Assembly: GCF_042677045.1 (NCBI RefSeq)
Contig: NZ_JBHTIH010000008.1
Location: forward strand, 1-64,000
Length of the DNA: 64,000 nucleotides
Reading direction: 5' to 3'
DNA from: Lysobacter_K koreensis
Lineage (GTDB): Bacteria; Pseudomonadota; Gammaproteobacteria; Xanthomonadales; Xanthomonadaceae
Positions 45,141 to 53,906 of the stretch are shown piece after piece. Below the pieces are notes generated by a model. It saw only the letters and a program-made list of their open reading frames with translations, ran no database searches and had not been told where the DNA came from. How positions within the stretch are numbered: position 1 is the stretch's first letter; every line of letters starts with the position of its first letter. Made by a program: the position numbers and the translations under genes.

Positions 45141-46769
45141 CTAGCCGGGGGAAAGCGGGCGCCGCTCTGCCTGCGGTAGCGTCACCACGAACCGGCTCCC
45201 TTGCCCGCTCCCGGCGCTGCTGGCAACCACCTGGCCTCCGTGCGCTTCGACCAACTCGCGTACCACCGTAAGGCCGATACCCAGGCCCGTGCCGTTGAAA
45301 CCCACCGCCGCGGCGTGCTGCATGAACGGCTCGAACACGCTCGGCAAGGCCTCGGCGGTGATGCCGATACCGCTGTCGGTCACGGCCAGCACGAGGGTTT
45401 TGTCGGCGGCCGTCACTATCAAGGCGATGTCGCCGCCATCGGGCGTGTACTTGGACGCGTTGTCGAGCAGGTTGCTGACGATCTGCGCGAGGCGGAGCGG
45501 GTCGCCGTGGATCACAAGATCGCTAGCGGGCACCTGCACGCGCAGGTGCTGCCCCCGCGCGTCGATCGCCGACCGGCAGGCATCCACCGCCTCGTCGATG
45601 ACGCCGGCCAGGTCGACGGAACGGCGTTCGATCCGCAGCTTGCCGGTGCTCGCGCGCGAGACATCCAGCAGGTCGTTGAGCAGCCGCGAGATGTGCAGCA
45701 CCTGGCGCTCGATGATCGCTTGCAGCCGCGGCAGTTCGTCGGTGCGCACGCGGCCCAGCAGCCCGGCCGCGGTGCGAATCGGTGTCAGCGGATTCCGCAA
45801 TTCGTGCGCCAGCACGGCCAGAAAATCCGCCTGCTGCCGGTTGGCCTGCTCGGCCGTGGACTGCAGGCCCTGCGCATCGAGCGCCGAACGCACCAGTTGC
45901 TCGTTCGCCTCGCGTATCTGCGCGTGCCGGAGCTTCTGTTCGGCCGGCGGCGGATAGGCGCGCAGTGGGTCCGCGAGTCCAGGCTGCGGCGATTGCGGGC
46001 TGCACTCGCGCGACGGATCGCCGCCGCTGAATACAAAGAAGCCCAGTCCGTGCCGCTTGGCCCGGTACATGGCCGCGTCCGCGCACTCGATCAGGGTCTC
46101 GACCTCCTCGCCGTCATCGGGGTAGACGCTGATGCCGATGCTGGCCGAGAGCCGCAGCGGGTGCTCACCCACGTGGTAAGGCGCCGCCAGCGCCGCCATC
46201 ACCTTTTCGGCGACCACGACCGCGTCGGCGGCCTGGCCCACCTCGGCCAGCAGGATCAGGAACTCGTCGCCGCCGTGGCGGCTGACGGTGTCCTCGTCGC
46301 GGACGGCGGACACCAGGCACTGCGCGGTGCGCCTGAGCACGTCATCGCCGACCGCGTGGCCGAGCGTGTCGTTGATCTGCTTGAAGTTGTCGAGGTCCAC
46401 GAACAGCAGCGCGAACCGGGTGCCATGCCGCTTGGCCGTGGCGACGGTCTGCGCGACCCGGTCGAGCAGCAGGAGGCGGTTCGGGAGCTGCGTGAGGGCG
46501 TCCAGTTCGACCAGGCGCGACACGTCCTCCAGCGCCTGGGTGGCGGTTTCGGCGTCGGTCCGCGCTTGCAAGGTCGCCGACAGCAACTGTTCGTTGACCT
46601 CGACCAGTTGCGCTGCCAGGCCGTCGCCCAAACGGTGCTCCGACTCGACCAACTGCTGCTGCAACTGGGTGAGCTCCACGCGCGCGCGTTCTACCCGGTC
46701 CTGCAACCAGGCCAACTCGTGCGCCGCGGCCACCGCCGCATCCCCGGTGCGATCGGGCAGGGAGTTCAC
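45141..46769 (-). CDS. GGDEF-histidine kinase fusion protein
   Basis: Encodes 542 residues. A coiled N-terminus (1-85) leads to a GGDEF domain (about 88-250) with DALTQLPNR and an intact active site GGDEF (166-170). A linker with a second coiled stretch follows, then a HisKA domain with H322 in LAHELRNPLTP and an HATPase domain with DNASKYTPDGG and GTGLGIGLTV. No membrane helix or receiver domain was seen, so it is soluble. A cyclase and a kinase in one chain is uncommon. Last gene of the KaiC operon. Confidence 0.9.
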   Translation of the reverse strand: MNSLPDRTGDAAVAAAHELAWLQDRVERARVELTQLQQQLVESEHRLGDGLAAQLVEVNEQLLSATLQARTDAETATQALEDVSRLVELDALTQLPNRLLLLDRVAQTVATAKRHGTRFALLFVDLDNFKQINDTLGHAVGDDVLRRTAQCLVSAVRDEDTVSRHGGDEFLILLAEVGQAADAVVVAEKVMAALAAPYHVGEHPLRLSASIGISVYPDDGEEVETLIECADAAMYRAKRHGLGFFVFSGGDPSRECSPQSPQPGLADPLRAYPPPAEQKLRHAQIREANEQLVRSALDAQGLQSTAEQANRQQADFLAVLAHELRNPLTPIRTAAGLLGRVRTDELPRLQAIIERQVLHISRLLNDLLDVSRASTGKLRIERRSVDLAGVIDEAVDACRSAIDARGQHLRVQVPASDLVIHGDPLRLAQIVSNLLDNASKYTPDGGDIALIVTAADKTLVLAVTDSGIGITAEALPSVFEPFMQHAAAVGFNGTGLGIGLTVVRELVEAHGGQVVASSAGSGQGSRFVVTLPQAERRPLSPG

Positions 46770-46793
46770 GGCCGCTGCCCCGGGCCCATCACC

Positions 46794-48281
46794 TCAATCA
46801 TCATCGCCACCCGCGATCGGGTCGGCGGGATCGACAAGGTGTCGTCTGCGCGGCCGGCCGCCGAGCAGGCCTTCCAGGTCGGTGAGCGTTCCGCCCATGC
46901 GGATGCCAGCGGCGTCGATGCTGTATTCGCGCAACTCGTTGGAGTGATGGCTCGCGCGCACCTTGACTACTGCCAGCATGCGCAGCAGGTGGCTGTCGAC
47001 CTCCATGTAGCGCTGCACGATGATCGCGTCGGTCAGGAACGCGGTGCCGTACGGGCTGAAGCGCAGATCGGTGTAGCGGTCTTCCAGTTCGGAGGTCGCC
47101 AGCACGGTGACGCCCTCGCACGCCAAGGTGGTGATCAGGCGCGCGAGGTTCTCGCGGAAGTCCTCGCGGAACGTCGGCGCCAGGTACAGCTCGAATCCGG
47201 ACAGCGAGTCGATGACCACGCGGGTGGCCTTGAGCCGGCGGATCTCGTTGAGCAATTGGTGGGTGATCTCGTCGATCGACAGGTCCGGCGCCCGGCTTTC
47301 CACCAGGCCGACGCTGCCGTTCGCGATCAAGTCGGCGACCACCCGATGGCGCGAGCGCCTGGGGTGCTGGTCAAAGGCGGCGATGACGCCGGTCTCGCCG
47401 CAGCGCGCACCCTCGGCCAGGAAGGACGCGGACAGCATGCTCTTGCCCGATCCCGAAGGCCCGGCGACCAGCAGCGAGTAGCCGCGCGGCACGCCGCCGC
47501 CGAGCATCTCGTCCAGGCCGGACACGCCCAGACGGGCACGGGACGCGGGCGCTTCGGTGTTGGCCACGTCCGTCGGCACCGGAACGCGCGCGGGCGCAAA
47601 CACCTGGATGCCCGCCGAGCTGATCCGAAAAGTGTGAAGCCCCGGCAACGTCGCCTGGCCGCGCATCTTCATGACTTCCAGCTTGCGGACCATGGAGTTG
47701 CGCTGCACGCTTTGGCGCAGGCAGACCATTCCGTCGGCCACCGTAAACACCGGATTGGCGTCGGTGGCGGAGTACTCGCCGATCAGGAAGGTTGTGGCCT
47801 GCCAGCTGGTCATCAGCACGCCCAGCTGTTGCACGAACTGTTGCAGGTCGTTGTGCGTGCGGTGGTCTGTTGTGCCTGCCTGCGCCATCGACCGGAACGA
47901 GTCGACGAAGACGAACGCCGGCGCGTGGGTTTTCACCTCCGCGACGATGCGGTCCAGCAACCGCTGGGGGTCACCGGCGAGCGCGCTGTCGGACAGGTTG
48001 CGAAAACGGATCGCGTGGTCGATCGCTTCGTTGTCGAAGAAATCGAACTGCTGCTGGTAGCGCAGCATCTTCAGCGGCGGCTCGCCCAGCACGGTCAAGT
48101 AAAGGGCAGAGCGCTGCGGCGTTGCCAACGCGAACATCATCTGGTGCGCGAGCGTCGTCTTGCCACACCCCGGCGCGCCGGCGATCAGGTTGAACGAGAA
48201 CTCCGGCAAGCCGCCGCCGAGCACCTCGTCCAAGCCCGGTACGCCGGTGGCGAGGCGGTGAATGGCTACTTTGTCGGTCAT
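46794..48281 (-). CDS. Double-domain KaiC-like ATPase
   Basis: Encodes 495 residues, two tandem RecA-like KaiC domains: the first with Walker A GAPGCGKT (35-42), the second with GPSGSGKS (274-281), each followed by a FVFVDSFR / RVVIDSLSG Walker B. The paired glutamates that follow strand 2 in KaiC are altered: LGEP in domain 1 and FDQHP in domain 2. Catalysis may therefore differ from clock KaiC. The AGGAG before ATG 48281 fixes the start. No kaiA or kaiB is present. Confidence 0.9.
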   Translation of the reverse strand: MTDKVAIHRLATGVPGLDEVLGGGLPEFSFNLIAGAPGCGKTTLAHQMMFALATPQRSALYLTVLGEPPLKMLRYQQQFDFFDNEAIDHAIRFRNLSDSALAGDPQRLLDRIVAEVKTHAPAFVFVDSFRSMAQAGTTDHRTHNDLQQFVQQLGVLMTSWQATTFLIGEYSATDANPVFTVADGMVCLRQSVQRNSMVRKLEVMKMRGQATLPGLHTFRISSAGIQVFAPARVPVPTDVANTEAPASRARLGVSGLDEMLGGGVPRGYSLLVAGPSGSGKSMLSASFLAEGARCGETGVIAAFDQHPRRSRHRVVADLIANGSVGLVESRAPDLSIDEITHQLLNEIRRLKATRVVIDSLSGFELYLAPTFREDFRENLARLITTLACEGVTVLATSELEDRYTDLRFSPYGTAFLTDAIIVQRYMEVDSHLLRMLAVVKVRASHHSNELREYSIDAAGIRMGGTLTDLEGLLGGRPRRRHLVDPADPIAGGDDD

Positions 48282-48703
48282 GACGGAATCTCCTGCGCGG
48301 CCGCATCGCCGGGTAAGTCGTGCCACACCGGATGCAGCAGTCGCTCGGTGAGCGAGGAGCCTATGAGGGTCACCAGCAAGTTATCGAACGCCTGGAGAAA
48401 CGCACCACCGGCAGTGGCGGCCTCAGCGCTGCTGCGCTGTGCGAGTGCCTGCTCCAGCGCGACCAGGTCCATGGCGTCCTGAACGCCTTGGTGCACGCCG
48501 CTCAACCACGGGTACCCGGGAATGGTGAGATGAAGGCTGCGCTGGTAGAGCAGCGACACGCCGTGCTGGCCGAGGATCGGAGAGAGAGCGTCATCAATCG
48601 CCTTCCACGCCGAAACCACCGACTCCGCGACCGGCTGCGCATCCCCTTGCTCGGCATGACGCGCCAAGGCATCTGCCCATCGAAGGTTCCCTTGGCTCTG
48701 CAC
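48278..48703 (-). CDS. Unknown small protein heading the KaiC operon
   Basis: Encodes 141 residues, predicted helical, soluble, with no recognised motif (DALARHAEQGDAQPVAESVV; VSLLYQRSLHLTI). Overlaps kaiC-like by 4 bp (ATGA), so the two are translated together. A regulator or adaptor of the ATPase is the simplest guess, made only from gene order. A protein of this size between a clock-type ATPase and nothing upstream is worth structural prediction. Confidence 0.75.
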   Translation of the reverse strand: MQSQGNLRWADALARHAEQGDAQPVAESVVSAWKAIDDALSPILGQHGVSLLYQRSLHLTIPGYPWLSGVHQGVQDAMDLVALEQALAQRSSAEAATAGGAFLQAFDNLLVTLIGSSLTERLLHPVWHDLPGDAAAQEIPS

Positions 48704-49172
48704 GGCTGCTGACTAACCCGAGCGATCTAATCCCGATAGTTGGTCTTGGCCGGTTACGGCCTTGTGAGCAGTGAGAGCCCGATGCGACGGCAAATCGTCG
48801 CCGCAACGCACTCTGCTGAGCCCAGCACGTCCGCTTAGTGCCGTTTGCGTGAATGCGGCGAGTCGTACCGCGTGGTGGATGGCGGCGCACGCGCGGTCCT
48901 TTCCTTTTGAAAAAGGGGCACCAAAGGGGATTTGCTTTTGCCTCTGGCCACTGGCCGACAGCCGAAAAGCAAATCCTCCCCTGCCCTCCTTTTTCAAAGG
49001 AGGGAGCAAGGCATTCAGCCCATCCACGGCACGCGCGGTTTTCCCCCTTTGAAAAAGGGGGACCAAGGGGGATTTGCTTCTGCGCCTGGCCACTGGAAAA
49101 CAGCCCAAGCGCAAATCCTCCCCAACCCTCCTTTTTCAAAGGAGGGAGCAACGCATTCGACCCATCAACGGG
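48704..49172. repeat. Tandem pair of 142-bp elements with GAAAAAGGGG arms
   Basis: Two direct copies offset by 142 bp: the junction ACGCGCGGT occurs at 48889 and 49031. Each copy carries a left arm (CCTTTTGAAAAAGGGGCACC or CCCTTTGAAAAAGGGGGACC) and an inverted right arm (CTCCTTTTTCAAAGGAGGGAG), so a large stem can form. The first 185 bp (48704-48888) hold nothing recognised. This element format is common between genes in the family. Confidence 0.7.
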
Positions 49173-49826
49173 CTAGATTTCGCGCGGGTGGTGGGCGAGC
49201 AATTCGCCATCGGCGCACGCGATCCATGCCGCCGCGCAATCATCGACGCGCTGGCCGCCGGTGAACGCGGAAAACGCGGGCAGGATGGTCTGCCCAGCGG
49301 CGAGCAGGAACGCCGGATACCGACCGCGCAGGCCCGGCAGCCGCACCACCGGGTGCACGTGACCGCACATCACGTGCAACCCATGCGCATCGGCCACGTC
49401 GAGCGGCTGGTGGCGAAAGCGGAACGGGCCGTCGGGCACGTCCTCCGGCAACAGGCGCACCCCCAGTTCGGCGGCGACCAGCGCGCGGTCGTGGTTGCCC
49501 GCCACCACGCCCACCTCCAGCCCGGGATGCGTCGCGAGCAAGCCGCGCCACGCGTGCTCGACGTCCGCGTGCCGCGCGCCATGCAGGAAGTCGCCGAGCA
49601 CCCACAGCTCGCGCGCGCTGGTCTCGCGCAGCAACCCATCCAGTCGCGCCAGGTCATGGCCGGTGCCGCCACTGGGCACGGCGATGCCGGCCGAGCGCAG
49701 GATCGCGCCCTTGCCCAGGTGCAGATCGGCGATCAGCAACCGCCGGCGCGCCGGCCAGTACAGCGCGCGGTCCGCCAGCACCTGGACGGGCTCGCCCGCC
49801 AGTCGCAGCTCAAGCACGCGGGGCAT
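49173..49826 (-). CDS. pdeM: Ligase-associated DNA damage response nuclease PdeM
   Basis: Encodes 217 residues, a calcineurin-like phosphoesterase. Metal-binding motifs in order: ADLHLGK, LGDFLHG, GNHDRAL and CGHVHPV. Enzymes of this group are Mn-dependent nucleases encoded with a ligase, helicase and exonuclease, as here. Its start overlaps the helicase stop by 17 bp. A decayed copy of its 3' end lies at 45057-45133. Confidence 0.9.
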   Translation of the reverse strand: MPRVLELRLAGEPVQVLADRALYWPARRRLLIADLHLGKGAILRSAGIAVPSGGTGHDLARLDGLLRETSARELWVLGDFLHGARHADVEHAWRGLLATHPGLEVGVVAGNHDRALVAAELGVRLLPEDVPDGPFRFRHQPLDVADAHGLHVMCGHVHPVVRLPGLRGRYPAFLLAAGQTILPAFSAFTGGQRVDDCAAAWIACADGELLAHHPREI

Positions 49827-52251
49827 GCCGCCGCTCCAGTTGCGCGGCCGCGCGCGCCACGCGCGTGCGCCAGTCCTCGGTGCTGAGCTGGCCGCGGATC
49901 GAATCGGCCCACAGCGGAAACGCGAGAGGCGTCAGGCTGCTTGGCCGGTGCAGGTCGAGCGTGCGTTCGCGGCAGCGCTGCAGCACCGCGTGCAGGTGGC
50001 GCACCTCGAGTTGCACTTCGAGCACCTGCCGCTCCGCTTGCGCCAGCAGCACGTGCCCCGGGTCGTGCTGGCGCAGCACATCGAACAGCAGCCCGCTCGA
50101 CGCCTGCAACTGCCGCAGCGAACGCGCGGCGCGACCCGGCAACGAAGGCGGCAGCAGGCCGGCGACGCGCGCGACCTCGCGGAACTGGCGGCGCGCCAGT
50201 TCCGCCAGGTTGACGCCGTGGCGCAGGTCGTCCATCAGCCCCTCGGGGGACAGCAGCCGCGCCAGCAGTTCGGGATCGGGCCACGCTTCGGCCTGCGCGG
50301 TCAGCACCAGCCCGTAGTCGCTCACCGCCCAGCCGAACGTGTTCGGCGCCTCGCGCGCCCAACGCAATGCCAGCAGCGCCGCCAGCCCTTCGTGGACCGC
50401 GCGCCCGGCGAACGGGAACAGGAACAGGTGCCAGCCCTGGCGGCTCTTCACCGCTTCCGCCAGCAGGGTGGCGGGGCTGGGCAGCGCCGACAGGCGCGAC
50501 TGCAGTTGCAGCAGCGGCGCCAGCGCGCGCATCTCCGGGCTGGCGGGTGGGCCGGCGAGGATGGCCTCGACCTGCGCGCCCAGCTCGCTCGACATCGGCA
50601 GGCTGCCGCCCTGCCAGCGCGGCACCCGGCCGTCCGCGCGCTTGGCGATCCGCACGTACGCGGTCATGTCGCGCAGCTGGACCAGCTCGAGCGTGCGGCC
50701 GGCAAACTGGAACCGGTCGCGCGGCCGCAGCCGGCCCACGAACGCCTCTTCCACCGATCCCAGGAAGCCGCCCTTCATGTAGCGCACCTGGACGCTGCCG
50801 TCGCTGGTGATGGTGCCGATCGACAGCCGATGCCGGAACGCGATGCGGCGGTCGTGCACGCGGTAGATGCCGTCCTCGTCGCGGAGCACGCGGCGGAAGT
50901 CGGGGTAATGCTCCAGCGCGCTGCCGCCGCGCACGATGAAGTCGAGCACCGCCTGCCAGGCCACGTCGGGCAGGTCCGCGTATGCATGCGTGCCGCGCAC
51001 CTCGCGCAGCAACGCGTCGGGTTCGAAGCCACCGCCCAGGGCCAGCGTGACGCAGTGCTGCGCGAGCACGTCCAGCGGCATCAGCGGCGGCGGCCGCGAC
51101 TCGACATGACCGTGCGCGAGCGCCACCCGCGCCGCCGCGTATTCGGCCAGCTCCAGCGCGTGGGTCGGCACGCCGACCACCTGCCCGGCCTCGCCCGGCC
51201 GGTGCCGCGCGCGCCCGCCGCGCTGCATCAGCCGCGCCATGCCCTTGGGGCTGCCGACCTGCAGCACCTGGTCGACGGCCGGAAAGTCCACGCCCAGGTC
51301 GAGGCTGGAAGTGGCGACCACGCAGCGCACGCTGCCGTCGCGCAGGCCGGCTTCGGCGGCGCCGCGCAGCGACGCGTCCAGCGAGCCGTGGTGTAGCGCA
51401 AGCGTCGCCGGATCGTCCAGCCATACCGCCTGCAGCGCGCGATACCACAGCTCCGCCTGCGCGCGGGTGTTGGTGAACAGCAGGCTTGATCGCGCGCGCT
51501 GCAGCACCTCCGCCACCCGCCCCAGCTGCGACAACCCCAAGTGCCCCGCCCATGGAAAGCGCTCGCCCGCCTGCGGCAACAGCGTCTCCACCGTCATCCG
51601 CCGCGGCCGCGGCGCGGACACGATCGCCGCGTTGGGCGCGTGCGGCAGCAGCACCGCACGCGCCTGCTCCAGGTTGCCCAGTGTCGCCGACAACCCCCAG
51701 ATCGGGGCCTCGGGCGCGATCGCGCGCAGCCGTGCCAGGCACAGCTGCAACAGCACGCCGCGCTTGTTGCCGAGCAACTCGTGCCACTCGTCGACCACCA
51801 CGCCACGCACGCCGGCCAGCAGCTCGCCCGCATCGGGGTAGGACAGCATCAGCGCGAACGATTCGGGCGTTGTCACCAGCACGTCGCTCAAGCCCTTGCG
51901 CGCGAGCCGGCGATCGCGCGCGCTGGCGTCGCCGGTGCGCATCGCCACCGTCCACGGCACGCCCAGCCCGTCGATCGGCACCTGCATCGCGCGCACGGTG
52001 TCGGTGGCCAGCGCGCGCAGCGGCGTGATCCACAGCAGGCGCAGCCGCGGCGGGGCGGGCACGCCGCGTCGCGCGCGCACCGCGGCGTCGCCCAGCTTCA
52101 GCGCCTGCAACAGCGGACCGCCGAGTGCGGCCAGGGTCTTGCCGCTGCCGGTGGGCGTGACCAGCAGGCCGGACTCGCCGGCCAGGTAGCGGCGCCACGC
52201 CTCGCGCTGGAACGGCGCCGGGCGCCAATCGCGCGCGGCGAACCAGTCCAT
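49810..52251 (-). CDS. Ligase-associated Lhr-type DEAH/DEXH DNA helicase
   Basis: Encodes 813 residues, the Lhr-core length. Motif I VTPTGSGKTLAALG (about 32-45), motif II VVDEWHELLG, motif III GLSATLGN, motif V/VI QRGGRARHRPGE, followed by a winged-helix and the Lhr C-terminal core. It unwinds 3'-tailed duplexes in the repair cluster. ATG 52251 (MDWFAARDW) was chosen because upstream sequence has no domain and would run into the ligase. Confidence 0.93.
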   Translation of the reverse strand: MDWFAARDWRPAPFQREAWRRYLAGESGLLVTPTGSGKTLAALGGPLLQALKLGDAAVRARRGVPAPPRLRLLWITPLRALATDTVRAMQVPIDGLGVPWTVAMRTGDASARDRRLARKGLSDVLVTTPESFALMLSYPDAGELLAGVRGVVVDEWHELLGNKRGVLLQLCLARLRAIAPEAPIWGLSATLGNLEQARAVLLPHAPNAAIVSAPRPRRMTVETLLPQAGERFPWAGHLGLSQLGRVAEVLQRARSSLLFTNTRAQAELWYRALQAVWLDDPATLALHHGSLDASLRGAAEAGLRDGSVRCVVATSSLDLGVDFPAVDQVLQVGSPKGMARLMQRGGRARHRPGEAGQVVGVPTHALELAEYAAARVALAHGHVESRPPPLMPLDVLAQHCVTLALGGGFEPDALLREVRGTHAYADLPDVAWQAVLDFIVRGGSALEHYPDFRRVLRDEDGIYRVHDRRIAFRHRLSIGTITSDGSVQVRYMKGGFLGSVEEAFVGRLRPRDRFQFAGRTLELVQLRDMTAYVRIAKRADGRVPRWQGGSLPMSSELGAQVEAILAGPPASPEMRALAPLLQLQSRLSALPSPATLLAEAVKSRQGWHLFLFPFAGRAVHEGLAALLALRWAREAPNTFGWAVSDYGLVLTAQAEAWPDPELLARLLSPEGLMDDLRHGVNLAELARRQFREVARVAGLLPPSLPGRAARSLRQLQASSGLLFDVLRQHDPGHVLLAQAERQVLEVQLEVRHLHAVLQRCRERTLDLHRPSSLTPLAFPLWADSIRGQLSTEDWRTRVARAAAQLERRHAPRA

Positions 52252-52301
52252 CAATGGCGCGGTCGGATTCCGCCGTCGCGCGGGGCCAGAAGAATCCGGG
52301 C

Positions 52302-53906
52302 TCACTGCGCGAGCGCCCTGAGCGACTCGATCCGGTCGGCCTCGGCCGCGGGCTTGTCGGTGCGCCAGCGCAGGATCCGCGGGAACCGCACCGCCACCCC
52401 GGACTTGTGCCGGGTCGAACGGTTCACCCCTTCGAAGCCCAGTTCGAACACGTGCTCGGGCGTGACCGAGCGCACCGGCCCGAAGCGCTGCAGCGTGTTC
52501 GCGCGGATCCAGCGGTCCAGGCGCAGGATCTCGGTGTCGTCCAGCCCCGAGTACGCCTTGGCGACCGGCACCAGCGCATCGCCTTCCCACAACGCGAACG
52601 TGTAGTCGGTGTACAGCGTGCTGCGCCGGCCGGAGCCGGATTGCGCGTAGACCAGCACCGCGTCGACGGTCAGCGGATCGACCTTCCACTTCCACCAGTC
52701 GCCACGCTTGCGCCCGTGCCGGTACGGCGACTCGCGGCGCTTGAGCATCAGCCCTTCCACGCCCCGGTCGCGCGCCTGCTCGCGCAACTGCGCGGCCTGC
52801 TCCCAGCCCGATGCCGCGACCTCGGGCGATAGCCGGAGCAGCGGGTGCGCGGCGCTGTCGAGCAACTCGGCCAGCAGCGCACGCCGCTGCGCCAGCGGCC
52901 GTTCGCGCAGGTCCGCGCCGTCCAGTTCCAGCAGGTCGTAGGCGAGCACCCGCGCCGGCGCATTGGCCAGCGCCTTCGGGCCGGGCTTCAGGCGCTGGAT
53001 CCGCGTCTGCAAGGCCGAGAACGGCAGCGGCGCGGCGTCCTCGCCCTGCCACGCCAGCAGCTCGCCATCGATCACCGCATCGCGCGCCAGCAGCGCCGCG
53101 GCCGCCTCGATCTCGGGAAAGCGCCCGTCCATGCGTTCCTCGCCGCGCGACCACAGCGCGATGTCCGCGCCGCGGCGGATCAGCTGCAGGCGGATGCCGT
53201 CCCACTTCCACTCCAGCAGCCACTCGCCGATCTCGCCCAGCGCTACGGCCTCGCCCTCCAGCGGCGATGCCAGGAAGAACGGGTACGGCAGCGCCGCGTC
53301 ACCGGCCTGGGCGTCCGGCGACAGCAGGCCGGCCAGGAATTCCGGTGACGGCGTCCACCGGCCCAGCATCCGTTGCGCGATGCGCGCGATGTCCAGCCCC
53401 GACAGCTCCGCCAGCGCGTTCTGCACCAGCCCGGTCGACACGCCCACGCGCAGCGCGCCGGTCAGCAGCTTGTTGAACACCAGCCGCTCGCGGAAGCGCA
53501 GGCTGCGCCACGCCGCGACCACCACCGCGCGCCGCGCGTCGGGCTCGGCGCCGGCCACCGGCAGCAACCGGCCCTCGATCCAGTCGGCCAACGAGGTGTC
53601 GTGCGCGGGCTGCAGCGGGTCGTCCAGCAGCAACGCGAGCGTTTCCGCCAGGTCGCCGACCGCGTGGTGGCTGCTCGCGACCAGCCAGTCCGGGGTAGCG
53701 CTTTCCTCGCCGATCCACGCGCGCAGCTCGCCGCTGCTGGCGATGCGCGCGCGGGCGCCGCCGACCTTGCCGCCAGCGAGCAACCACAGCGCCCACGCCG
53801 CATCGCGCGGCGGCGCATCGCGGAAGTAATCGACCAGCGCCGCACGCTTGTCGCCGGTGCCGGTGCTGCGGTCGAGCCGTTCGTAGAGCGCGGCGAAACG
53901 CTGCAT
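52302..53906 (-). CDS. ATP-dependent DNA ligase
   Basis: Encodes 534 residues. The adenylation lysine K234 lies in EWKWDGIRLQ (motif I). Motif III LLELDGAD, motif IIIa VEGLMLKRRESPY and motif V KWKVDPLTVDAVL follow, then an OB-fold. The N-terminal DNA-binding domain is present. It seals nicks in a repair pathway that is distinct from the replicative NAD ligase. TGATG overlap with the preceding exonuclease gene. Confidence 0.95.
   Translation of the reverse strand: MQRFAALYERLDRSTGTGDKRAALVDYFRDAPPRDAAWALWLLAGGKVGGARARIASSGELRAWIGEESATPDWLVASSHHAVGDLAETLALLLDDPLQPAHDTSLADWIEGRLLPVAGAEPDARRAVVVAAWRSLRFRERLVFNKLLTGALRVGVSTGLVQNALAELSGLDIARIAQRMLGRWTPSPEFLAGLLSPDAQAGDAALPYPFFLASPLEGEAVALGEIGEWLLEWKWDGIRLQLIRRGADIALWSRGEERMDGRFPEIEAAAALLARDAVIDGELLAWQGEDAAPLPFSALQTRIQRLKPGPKALANAPARVLAYDLLELDGADLRERPLAQRRALLAELLDSAAHPLLRLSPEVAASGWEQAAQLREQARDRGVEGLMLKRRESPYRHGRKRGDWWKWKVDPLTVDAVLVYAQSGSGRRSTLYTDYTFALWEGDALVPVAKAYSGLDDTEILRLDRWIRANTLQRFGPVRSVTPEHVFELGFEGVNRSTRHKSGVAVRFPRILRWRTDKPAAEADRIESLRALAQ

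Noticed and set aside
45201..48482. 1093-aa plus-strand ORF opposite the KaiC operon
   Set aside because: Arg/Ala/Val-rich shadow; the minus-strand genes have full catalytic motifs and Shine-Dalgarno sites.
49495..51396. 633-aa plus-strand ORF opposite the helicase
   Set aside because: No domain; it mirrors the helicase codon pattern.
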